A stretch of 64,000 bases of DNA from Filosporella fistucella (taxonomy: Eukaryota; Ascomycota; Leotiomycetes; Helotiales): contig JAQJZZ010000011.1 of NCBI GenBank assembly GCA_030077755.1, forward strand, positions 1,736,001 to 1,800,000, given 5' to 3'. The translations under genes and the position numbers were made by a program. How positions within the stretch are numbered: position 1 is the stretch's first letter; the number at the start of each line of letters is the position of its first letter. This document shows positions 35,460 through 45,012 of this stretch, piece after piece. Under the pieces are notes generated by a model that saw only the letters and a list, made by a program, of their open reading frames with translations, searched no databases and was not told the DNA's origin.

Positions 35460-36432
35460 CCTCTTCATGCTTTTATGTCCGGAATATAGGTAGGTAAATA
35501 GGTAAGTATGTAGGTTGGTAGATTATTAGAGAGGCAGAAACAGAAACAGCCATTAAACATATGTTGGTACTCCATATGTACTTACTTGTAACTCTCTGCG
35601 CAGAGAAGAACAGAAGCAATGGGACAATACCTACCTACCTGCCTTACCTCAAGGCACTCATCATCTAGCCAGGGCACTACTCAGAAGCGTCTCTCTCTAT
35701 AGTTTATCATCTCTTTACGGAGTATTTTACAATCCTCGTTAAGCGCTTCCTCCCGAGGCAAATTCAAGCTGACAGCTGGCTTATTACGGAGGGACCTATC
35801 TACGGAGTAGGTACCTAGGTATGGCATTACTTTAGTTTGGTAGGGTCGCTGGCTACAACTCAGAATAGCTCCACAAGGAAGAAGGCAGCGGAAACGGGTT
35901 AATCGCCTTATTACTGTGGTGGCTATCATTACAACTTTGCTCTTCCGGTTGTACCTCCCTCCTACCTACTTACGCTAGACAGGAAAGGTCGATTATTATT
36001 GTATTGAATTGCCATCTCACTTCGCCCTGCTCAATCTCACATCCTTCTCCAATCCAACACAAGTCAACCTGCGAGGGCGCTGATGCAGATGCTGATGCAT
36101 GCCGGCTACTCGACTCAGACCCCAAGTCAGTCTTGACTCCTCGCGTGCACTCTCCTTTTCTCTGTTGTTCTGCTTGCTGTATTGTTGCAGGCAGTGGTGC
36201 AGACCGACGCTTTCGGTGTCGTTCAGTCTCGCTTTGGCAGTGGAGGAGAGCCAGATCCAGAGAGCAGCCAGGGAAAGTCTTTGCTTCCCTTCCATTCCTG
36301 CCGCTCCTTTGCAGCCAGCACGTCGCCAGTATGGAAGCAGTCCACAAATAATTTGGTCTCCATGCAGGCGGTCTCATCCAACCCCGGCTAGGTACTGCTT
36401 CGTAAATGTGCTGTATTGTACTGCACCTTACT

Positions 36433-36452
36433 TACCTACCTACCTACCTACC
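36433..36452. repeat. (TACC)5 microsatellite
   Basis: Five TACC units, the reverse complement of the GGTA-type tract near 35.02 kb. It lies in non-coding DNA. Confidence 0.85.
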
Positions 36453-39400
36453 TTCGTCCGGCCAAGTCAAATTTGATCTCTTGCATCGAGCTAATTACGG
36501 TATATTGCTTTCAAGTTTCAACGCCTGGCGGAACCATGTCCCCCCTCCCGCGGATTACAACCACATTTAACGAGCTGGGTATAACCTCGATTTGTGCATA
36601 CTGGAATGGTGATGGCAATTGTACACGACACTTTACTGATGACGGCAAGGAGAAAGCTTGATTTCGTCACTAATTTCAGGAGATGCTGTTGTGTAATGAA
36701 TTTGATGTGCTATGCGCGAATGACTGGAGACCCCGTCCCACTGCAAGTGATATCTCCAAGACATCAATTGCAGGGCATGGATGTCGAGCCTCAACAAACC
36801 TGTAAGCAATTCGCAATATGTTGCCATGCCTAGATGCCATCTTGTCTTACAGGATATTGGATGCACCTATAACTCCGGAACACAGTGAAAAAAAACTATC
36901 TGGCATTGCGGACTCCGTGGACGCTGGAAGAACTTGTACTTTTATCGTATAAAATAGGAGAAGTCGACCATCTTACAGTTTTCATTGACCGCAATAAGAA
37001 TCTTATGCTTAACCCTCCTCAACTGCCCTGGGAGATCAGTTCTGATTTTGCGAGGAGTTAATTCAAAAGTGTTGGCCTGGTCGGATTCTCCTACAAGTTT
37101 TGAGAGCCTCTATCGGCGGCTACACTACTAGCAATATCTAGATACCGAGAGTACCTACATTTGGTAAGAGGGTTCACAAACTACTCAGATATTCTGCCAG
37201 CTAGGTACCTTAGGTACGATAAGTATTCAGACACTGCACTGTAATCTCTTCGCTCGATAATAAGGAATGTGGCCATCCTCTCTCACCTACCCACTTACGT
37301 TTCCTGTGCATCGACGCATGTTCGGACGACCGGTATAGCTGAACGAACTATGCTGCGCTTACAGCGCAGAAGGCTGTTTGCACAGCTTTTTTTCCTTTCA
37401 CATACATACAGGCGAGGTACGAGTACATGATCGAGAAAGCTGACCCGAGTACATCTCTGCAAATGTCTCGCACGCAGCTCGGGATGCCTGGCCCGGGTTC
37501 AGTGCTGAAATCGACTTGTTCGGGCTGGCCTTCGTGCCGGGCGTTCTCCAAGTACGGGACGGATTATTGCGTGGGAGGAATCTGTAGGAAACTGCAGAAT
37601 TTTCGTTTTCAAGACAACGGCGATCTTGTGTTACTAACAGGCGTCGGTCATGCCATAGCGTTCCAAGAGATGAACTGTCTACATACTTCGTATATTGACT
37701 GGGCAGGCAACATTCATATGCGGTACTGTTTGATGAACCAGCAACTCAGCCCCCCAGTCCATGCCCGACGATCGATCATCGAGGTATTACTCCGTTGGCG
37801 TCCAGGTTCTCCAGAATATTAGGATCCTTTTGAGGACTGGGGTGAGCGGCAGCCTTCTCCCAAAACAATGTTTCGGTTTAGAATTCTTTACTTCTACAAC
37901 CCATGCTCAATCACCACCGGGATTGGAACGTCTCTAAATTAGTCTACTGAGTAAGAAGGTGAAATTGTTTACACTTTCCCGTTTCCTGTGGTCAAGTTCC
38001 ACCTCAGACTCGACTAACGATGATGTCGAAGTTTCCCTTGACACTGAATGGTCAATTGGCCACCATCTGTACCCCCAATTTTGTGCGATGCACGGAAACC
38101 ACTGGATTGGGATTCCCTCTCCAATGGATATGAGGAAGGGTTTAGCTGGTCGAGCTGGTCGTGCAGGTTGCATCTGCATTCGCATTTGCATGACTAGGGA
38201 GGGAGGGAGTTCTGCACGGTTTGAGCCTGTTGCATCGGACAAAATCATTTCCTCTTTGTGGGCGGCGTCGCTCTGAATACTGTATTTTGATGTCCTGATA
38301 TCGAAATTTTATCTACCCCACGAAGCCACAGGAAGTTCGAAATGGCTGCGCCTCCTTCACCGTCACAACCCGCTCTTCTCGCTGCTTCCCCTGGCTGTCG
38401 ATGGCCTCACGCTGAAATCATTGGTTATCCATGCTTCGACTCTAGTGTGAAGGTCCGGGGAATCTTCGAAGAACATCTGATGGTCATCTGCCCCAACTAC
38501 CTTGGCTGCTTCACAGCCTACTCGACATACATCGAGAATTATACGGATCACAAACTCCAACCTGAAATCTGGAAACTCAACGTTACCTACCTTGCCCTTC
38601 CAGTCATACTCCAGAGGTGACGGGTGAGAGGAGGACGCGGCCGACCACCCCAGATTGTTTACAGCAGCTGCAGGTATGATATGACCAAAACATGTTGTCG
38701 CAGTCAACACTGGATGTACGAATGCTTCTCTCTCCTTTTCGAGACGTGTTTCTCCACTAGCATCTCCACTATCTTGGTATTCGCCAAATGGAGATCTTCA
38801 TCACAGAGAACAGAGTCATGTACTTGCCAAGCTGACAGCTGCACTGATGTCAAGACAATAATGTTGCACACTTCCGCTGCTGGTTGATTTGCTTTCAAGA
38901 TAGAGGGAGAGGGTTGGTGGGAGGCCGAAGTTTAACCCCCGCGCACCTGTTGACAAGCATCCATTTACAACCGGGCGAATCTGCATCCAGCTGGGCCACC
39001 GTCCTTACCTCCTACCTAGTACCTACCTCTTGCTAGGTACGACCGTCCTGCCTATCTTCCAAGTCCGGCCTGAGCAGGATACAGGAAATCTGTAACAGCA
39101 TTTTATTACTTGCATACTGAGCTAACGACATCCCCACGCTGGATGCGCTGCAGATTTCTCACCGCCATCGCTGTTCCTTCTTCCTACAATCAGCGAATAG
39201 CTTAAATCCCTCAAAACAGCGTCACATGACTCTGTCTTACTCCTGCCGTCGAGATAGCCCATCTGGCATGATAATGATTCGTCATTTTTGGTCAGAAGTT
39301 TGCAAACGTCAAGATGGTGTCGACAAGTACTGCTTGGCTTGTTGCGATTCGGAAAGTCTGCGATTCGCTGGTCCATCTGTCGTTTCTATACTCGAAAGCC

Positions 39401-40325
39401 TCAAGCTAGTGCAGGTTGGTGAAATTTCTCTATGTACTGAGGCTCGACCGCAAGTCTTTGTGCACTGCTCATGTAATGGATGCAGTGACTAGGAATATTT
39501 CAGATTCTACGAATTGTATAGATTCACGCCATAGAGTGATTGTTCTACAGAGTTGTATCGCGTGCAAACGTTGTGGGAACACAAAGATGCGAGGGGCATA
39601 CACGCTGCCGTCATCTGTCCCGGTTGCTTCTATTCCAAGAGCAGTCACGAACAGATACTAATGCCCTGTATTCCTTTTTAAGTGGCCTGGACATTTTAAA
39701 AGCTTCCATTACTCAAGCTGTTTTCAACGTCTTCAATCTATATTCCTGGTGCGTCCCACCGCCAGTCATGCTATCAAATATCTTCGGTAGCTCCTAATTG
39801 GACAATATCCATAGACATTGACTGTCTGATGGGAGCTAAAGAATCCAAATATATTCTTTGGTTTTCTCGAGGTTCTATTCAAAAGCACAAAGTGTGGAAA
39901 GTTTCCTTGTAAATGTGGCTGCTGCACGTCAAACTGCTCTCTTGGCACGTCTAATACAGAGAATCTTGCTGTAAGGCTGAACCAAAGGAGTGCCAAGAAA
40001 GTTAGAAAACCTCAAGTGAGCTCCTCCTTTCACGGTACCACCATAGGGTAGCGACTAAGATCTGCTGCAAATCGCTTCCACCTTGGCATGATGATAAAGA
40101 AGTCATATCTTTTCACTGTCACGTTTCTCAAAAGCCTCTGCAATCAAGTCGTGCTATCCCGTGCGTTCATGGTATCATCTAAAATACAAGCCAGATTGCA
40201 TCCCGAGGTCATATCCACCCAACCTTGTTCTCATCGGCTGCGTAAAACTTCAAGTTTCCCCTCCGACCATATTATTTTCCATTACATCCCAGTCCATCCT
40301 TGGGTTGATGTTTTCATGCAAAGCC

Positions 40326-40695
40326 TTAATTGATCTTTTTCGTTCCAGCTGGTCTGCTAGCAACAGGCTTTCCGTTTCGTTGCTGGTACAACCCATACAA
40401 GAATAGCGCACCAACAACTGCTCCAATCACGAGGATGTTGCCTTGAAATAGTTGTTAGCATTTCGACTTGCTTGTAGGTGATCAAGTACTTACTCAACAG
40501 GAACTTCAACAAACCCTCAAAAGTCTGTGCCAGGCCAGATACCATTGTACCGACTGCTGAGAAGAGCGATTGGATGACGCCGAAGATGGTTTGGATGAGG
40601 GATTGGAACACGGCGATGATGGAGCCGAGAGCAGCTTTGATTGCCCCAAAGATGGAGGCGATGAATGAGCCAATTTGGTCGAGAAGGGAAGGCAT
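40326..40695 (-). CDS. small hydrophobic membrane-associated protein (105 aa)
   Basis: Exons 40695-40494 and 40441-40326, with a 52-nt intron (GTAAGT donor, CTAAC branch site, AAG acceptor). The first exon encodes MPSLLDQIGSFIASIFGAIK, then an Ala/Ile/Phe/Gly-rich series of amphipathic or hydrophobic helices (FQSLIQTIFGVIQSLFSAVG, TMVSGLAQTFEGLLKFLL). The second gives a clear transmembrane helix (NILVIGAVVGALFLYGLYQ) and a basic tail, QRNGKPVASRPAGTKKIN. The splice site is decisive: without it the frame leaves the hydrophobic pattern. I do not recognise a named family. The protein is likely membrane-bound with its basic C-terminus in the cytosol (inference from charge). Confidence 0.82.
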
Positions 40696-41848
40696 CTTGA
40701 TTTTGGATCGATGATTCTGCGATTATGTCTGTTAAGTTGTGTTCGATGACTTTTGATATAGACTTTAGGGTGGTTCTGACCTTTCGGCTGTGTTGTGTAA
40801 GAAGACGTGCCAACGAGGTAAGATATATCTGCTCAATAAACTACTACTCTGTGTATATGAACTTTGACTATAATATCTGAAATGTTTTGATGGGTGTTCA
40901 TAGGCACCGAGGTGGAGGATGTGGCTGGGTCTTTATAATCTCAGTATTCTTCTGTTCTTGCTTGTGGCGCACCATAATCATATGACCTCACCTTCTAACA
41001 TCCCGTCCTCATCTCCCAATTATAACGGCTTGATCATCAAACCCTCCCTTTTCTCCCTGTCATATATGTACCCATTTCGCCCATCAACCCCGCGTTCCTG
41101 GCAAAGGTCAGGAATTGCGTCACGCTTTTAGAGTGCCTTGTTTCTGGTTCCATCTTTCTGCTATTAGCCTAGATAATACCTAGGCTAGGTTCACAATAGT
41201 ACATACACTCGATACATTACATGAACTCACGTGTCAGCTTGGCATTCTTAAACTGGGATGTGACAATTCCATAATTTCTTCATGATCGACTTGCTTTGCC
41301 ATCATCGAATACTGCGAGTGGGAGCTGCCATGTTCCCCCGGATTATCATTTCGTCAGTGGCGTGTTTGAAGAACAGGGAAGGGCTTGGATTGCGGGGAGC
41401 ACCGTGCACTCCATCTTGGCACCGGCAATCAGAAAATTTTGTGGTGTGAATGGCTTCATTGATCTGGCCCTCGAAGAAAACGAGAAGTTGATGAGTAACC
41501 CTCGGGGCTTAGTTGAGCTACTTTCTCTTGGAGTTGAGATTGAAAGTTTCGTGCCTCACTCTTTGAACATTGCCGTCTGCTTTCATTTCCTTTCTGCTGT
41601 TGTGTTTTTTGATCTTGGACTTCGCCTACCAGTTCGCCTGAAAACTGAAGTAAACAGTTTGAATGGTCGTTGAGACTACGCACAAATCAATATATTGGAT
41701 CACTCAAACATTGGGTCAACAGCAGACGCTCAATAGTCCTGGTGCGCATCGCATACTCGAAGCTGGACCAACGAAAACCATTCTGCTCAAAGATTGATCT
41801 AGACGAAACTTCGGAAAAATACATCATTGATGAGAATCTCAATCTACT
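40696..41848. other. intergenic, divergent spacer, no gene seen
   Basis: 1.15 kb. The element TACCTAGGCTAGG is at about 41178-41190. A + strand frame at 41296-41673 has no ATG start and no recognised motif. Confidence 0.5.
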
Positions 41849-42454
41849 ATGCCTCCAAAAGAATCCCTACCAAAGAACTGGCCATCTGGTACTCTATACC
41901 TAACATTACCAACACATTCACCAACACTAGCCCCCATACATCTCGCTGCTCTGCGCTCTCGCCCCACAGATTCTCCTACCATACCAGCAAATACCCCCAA
42001 GGGTCCATGTTCTCTGGTTAAAATAACAGCCATCTCAATATTATCTCATCCAGCTTATACCCAAGCTGGCTTATTTGCAGCAAAGGACCTCAAGCCCGGC
42101 TCCTTTATTCTACAATATATCGGGGAGATCCACGCTCCTCCTTCACCTCCACACCACGATTCCCACTCTGACTCCAATTATGACTTGAGTCTTGACCGTG
42201 AACTGGGTATTGGAGTCGATGCTGCAAAGAGGGGTAACGAAGCACGGTTTATTAATGATTATAGAGGAGTAGCCGAAAGACCTAATGCAGAATTCAAAGA
42301 GGTGTGGGATGAGAAGAGGAAAGAGAGGGCAATGGGGGTTTGGGTCCTACCAGAGGGAAAGAGTGGGAAGGGAAAAGGTATCAGAAAAGGGGAGGAGATT
42401 TTGGTCAGCTATGGGAGGGGCTTTTGGGGGGCTAGGAAGGACGAGAAGTGTTGA
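41849..42454 (+). CDS. small SET-domain protein (201 aa)
   Basis: Single exon. The N-terminal 60 residues are Pro/Thr/Ser-rich. A SET-like core follows: HPAYTQAGLFAAKDLKPGSF and ILQYIGEIH (SET-N), DYDLS-like NYDLSLDRELGIGVDAAKRGNEARFINDYRG where GNEARFIND occupies the place of the canonical NHSC region, RPNAEFKEVW, and IRKGEEILVSYGRGFWG, where the Tyr fits the catalytic SET-C tyrosine. This compact stand-alone SET type is known in ascomycetes, and the substrate is unknown. Residues equivalent to pre-SET and post-SET zinc clusters are absent. The stop lies 127 bp from the end of the convergent tautomerase gene. Confidence 0.8.
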   Translation: MPPKESLPKNWPSGTLYLTLPTHSPTLAPIHLAALRSRPTDSPTIPANTPKGPCSLVKITAISILSHPAYTQAGLFAAKDLKPGSFILQYIGEIHAPPSPPHHDSHSDSNYDLSLDRELGIGVDAAKRGNEARFINDYRGVAERPNAEFKEVWDEKRKERAMGVWVLPEGKSGKGKGIRKGEEILVSYGRGFWGARKDEKC

Positions 42455-42581
42455 GTCGATGTGTGAGGCAGACTGTGAGTAACGCTTTGCTCAGGAGTAG
42501 TGCTTGGTCTATTCTCTATGTTTCTTGTCTAAAGATTCCTACAGTCCATTCGCCCCAGCATCACATGCTCTTCACATATCC

Positions 42582-43024
42582 TCACAAGTCTCCTGTCAAG
42601 AACTGAGCCCGTCCCATCCCAAAGCTCCAATCTTCTTTCGTATTCGCCGAACAACTAACAATCAGATCCGTCCCCTGCACTCCGCATTCACTCTCTAATC
42701 GTCTCTGCAGCTCAGCATAGATAGCTTGTTTTAACTCTGCACTTCTTCCTTGTTGGAAAATCTGGATAACGACGAGTTTATCAGTGCGCTGGAAATTGAG
42801 ATTTGTGTCTTCGCAAATAATCTCATACGGTTCATGCTGAGTTATGATTTGATAGCTATAGCTTGTTAGATGGTTGAAAGAGCATTGACTTTAGAAAGGA
42901 CTCACCGATCTCGAGCTGGAGCGTTGAATTTGGCAAGCATCACTTCTTGCACGACGTCTGCCAACGTCCTGATTTCTTCTGGAGTACGTACACCTTTAAT
43001 TATATCGATTTTTACAAGAGGCAT
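42582..43024 (-). CDS. tautomerase-superfamily enzyme (130 aa)
   Basis: Short two-exon gene. Exons 43024-42906 and 42855-42582, with a 50-nt intron (GTGAGT...CTATAG) joining as PARDR-YQIITQHEPYE. After Met removal the N-terminus is Pro (MPLVKIDIIKGVRTPEEIR), the catalytic general base of the superfamily. The second half contains LVVIQIFQQGRSAELKQAIY, LQRRLESECGV, LIVSCSANTKEDWSFG and GRAQFLTG, in line with the fused beta-alpha-beta Tautomerase_2 type of about 130 aa. The alternative acceptor AAG, 10 bases upstream... is less favoured because it would insert extra residues or shift the frame. The substrate is unknown: members include dehalogenases and oxalocrotonate-type tautomerases. Confidence 0.85.
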
Positions 43025-43332
43025 TCTGAATAGTTCACTTTATTTAACTTGAGATCTGGGGAAATGACATGTAAATGTCTTTGTTTTGAATTTATTTTGA
43101 ATTTGTTTTATATGTTGGCTTATATTGTTCCGGCTTCGGCATGACGTGTGGATCGTTTATTGGCACTAATTGAACGAAAGTGGGAAAGATGCAACTCACA
43201 ACGACGGATGTGCAGAATTATATTTGTATCTGAGCGGAGAAGGGCAAGCTTAAATACTGCTTTGAGGTGGTTCTTCGAAGGTACGGAAGTATGCTCTACG
43301 TTGCAGGGAATTTGAGGGAACTAGACGACCAT
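43025..43332. other. intergenic, promoter of the tautomerase gene
   Basis: 308 bp with no gene. It contains TTTGAATTTATTTTGAATTTG, a short direct repeat near 43083-43103. Confidence 0.5.
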
Positions 43333-44106
43333 TTAACCCTCCCGTTCATGTCGAGGAGGAGGCATCGCTTGTTTCAACCTCTCGACTTCCTCATGTGCAT
43401 AGATACATTGTAGCAAGTGTTGGTTTCGTGGATCTCCCAATGGTTGATAGCAGAGCGGACAAGTTTCTGCCTCTAGATCCCTATTTTTTTCTTCGGCACC
43501 ACCTGTGAATGGCGTCTCTGTCACTTGCCCGTTCAATGTGTGGTTGAAAAGATCGGACAGCGACGGATCGAGGTGATCTGTCAAAGAGTGACGGGCGACA
43601 TAGATGGAGGAAGCGATGGAAGTGGTGTTGGCTGCAGAGTTTCGTGGTGTGAATGTGGTTGAATGGGCTGCCATTGATCCGTATGTTGTGGTAATTGAGT
43701 TCGAAAGATCATTATCTGGATGGTTCTTAATGCCGCCAAACTCAGAATCATGTCCTTCCTCGCCACGTTCCAGTTTCGCATCCCCAAACCTAGATTTCTT
43801 CGGTACAGACTTTCGAGATCCAATGCTTGTGAGGATTAGGTCTCGATCTTCAGCTCCACCGATGAACATCTGCCCGGCATTCTTCGCGATATCTGCTTCT
43901 TCGCTGATTTTTTTCACCCACCCTCCAACTCGCTCTTCCGCTTGCATTCGCCTGTTCTCTTCGCGTACTACGGTTCTGAAAGCACATCGTTTGCAGATAG
44001 ATCCAAAAGGATAGGTGCAAGTAGCATCAAAGCATACAAATGGCTCGCTCTCTGGTATGGACCCATCACTGCGTCCAGACACCTTTTTGGGGTACATGGT
44101 GTACAT
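43333..44106 (-). CDS. unknown protein with paired Cys motifs (257 aa)
   Basis: Single-exon frame, no family recognised. The N-terminus MYTMYPKKVSGRSDG is followed by a possible metal site, FVCFDATCTYPFGSICKRCAF, with four Cys. A second Cys/His cluster lies near the C-terminus, ETCPLCYQPLGDPRNQHLLQC, where CPLC plus later His and Cys could form a zinc site. Between them are a charged helix (REENRRMQAEERVGGWVKKI) and a long Ser/Thr/Asn-rich disordered stretch. The end is Pro/Arg-rich (PPPRHEREG). The two Cys clusters on either side of a disordered linker suggest an adaptor or ubiquitin-related role, but this is speculation. Confidence 0.72.
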   Translation of the reverse strand: MYTMYPKKVSGRSDGSIPESEPFVCFDATCTYPFGSICKRCAFRTVVREENRRMQAEERVGGWVKKISEEADIAKNAGQMFIGGAEDRDLILTSIGSRKSVPKKSRFGDAKLERGEEGHDSEFGGIKNHPDNDLSNSITTTYGSMAAHSTTFTPRNSAANTTSIASSIYVARHSLTDHLDPSLSDLFNHTLNGQVTETPFTGGAEEKNRDLEAETCPLCYQPLGDPRNQHLLQCIYAHEEVERLKQAMPPPRHEREG

Positions 44107-45012
44107 TATGGATTTTGCTGGGAATCTGAAGCTAGAACTATGTGAAAGTGATTCTCATAAGAACAAAAGAGACTTGAAAAGGTAGCTTTAGAGGACTTCA
44201 TGTCGCATTGTTCTATAAATAATCTGCCAAAGACAATTAATTGCCTTGTTCTTTGGGGGTGTTTGGTAGGTTCTTTCGCCATTTCCGACCTTTGAACAAA
44301 GACGTTGATGTTAAGGATAGCCAGCATTTCCTTCTATGGAGAGTGCAATTGTGTTCAACCAATATCTTAACGCAATGAGCTTGTAGATTGTGTGCATTAA
44401 ATTTTACGTTTCGAAACAAGCTCTTAGCCCGGTAATGTAGAAAATGGGAAAACGCCTTGGCCCCGTTCCGGCAGCTTGGGACCCAATTTGCGAGCCTTCC
44501 ACGTAATAACATCAGCTCATTGGTCTAATTCCTAATCCGCAAAGTTTAAAATACTTCTTTCAAAAACTTCGCCGCCATCGAAACATTTACGGCTTACATG
44601 ATCATTGAAAGTCACCTAAACATTCGAGAATACTTCAATATGCAAGCCTCAAATTTGTCAAGGCAAAATTCGCCTTTCCTATCCTATAATCCTATCCACA
44701 CAGCCTCTTGTAACTCCAAGGTATCAAATCCTGTCCATCCATCCTATTCAATTTGACTAACTGCCCCATCCCAAATGCAATGCGTTGCATTCGCTAGAAC
44801 GAAAAAGACCTTCAGTTGAGCCAGGCACCACCCCATGTAGTGGCGCAAAATCAAGCACCCAGACTCCATTACCCGCTAGCCCAGGCTACCGGTGCCGTGC
44901 AAGTATGTATAAAAATCATAAATGACATGTAATGCATCAAGGGTGAAACGTATCGTTCTCGAGCCGCCACCTGTCATCTTGCTCGAGACCTGCTGTGCAG
45001 GAATAAATCTCC
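44107..45012. other. intergenic, no gene seen
   Basis: 0.9 kb between the unknown Cys protein and the 3' end of Atg13. No recognisable element. Confidence 0.5.

Larger units (their letters stand above)
34495..40325. other. 5.8-kb gene-poor region rich in simple repeats
   Basis: The longest gap in the window. The 34.5-36.5 kb part, upstream of the copper-fist gene, is dense with TAGG/TACC tracts, a GGT array, GTGAGA repeats and GGTCAA repeats. From 36.5 to 40.3 kb there are only short frames (for example 37427-37822 and 38342-38710 on either strand) without motif, splice structure or codon coherence. Palindromes of the TACCTAGGTA type are at 35812-35821 and 37205-37217. An unrecognised lncRNA or poorly conserved gene cannot be excluded. 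Confidence 0.5.

Noticed and set aside
38342..38710. Overlapping frames on both strands in the 38-kb region
   Set aside because: Neither has a recognisable motif or splice partner.
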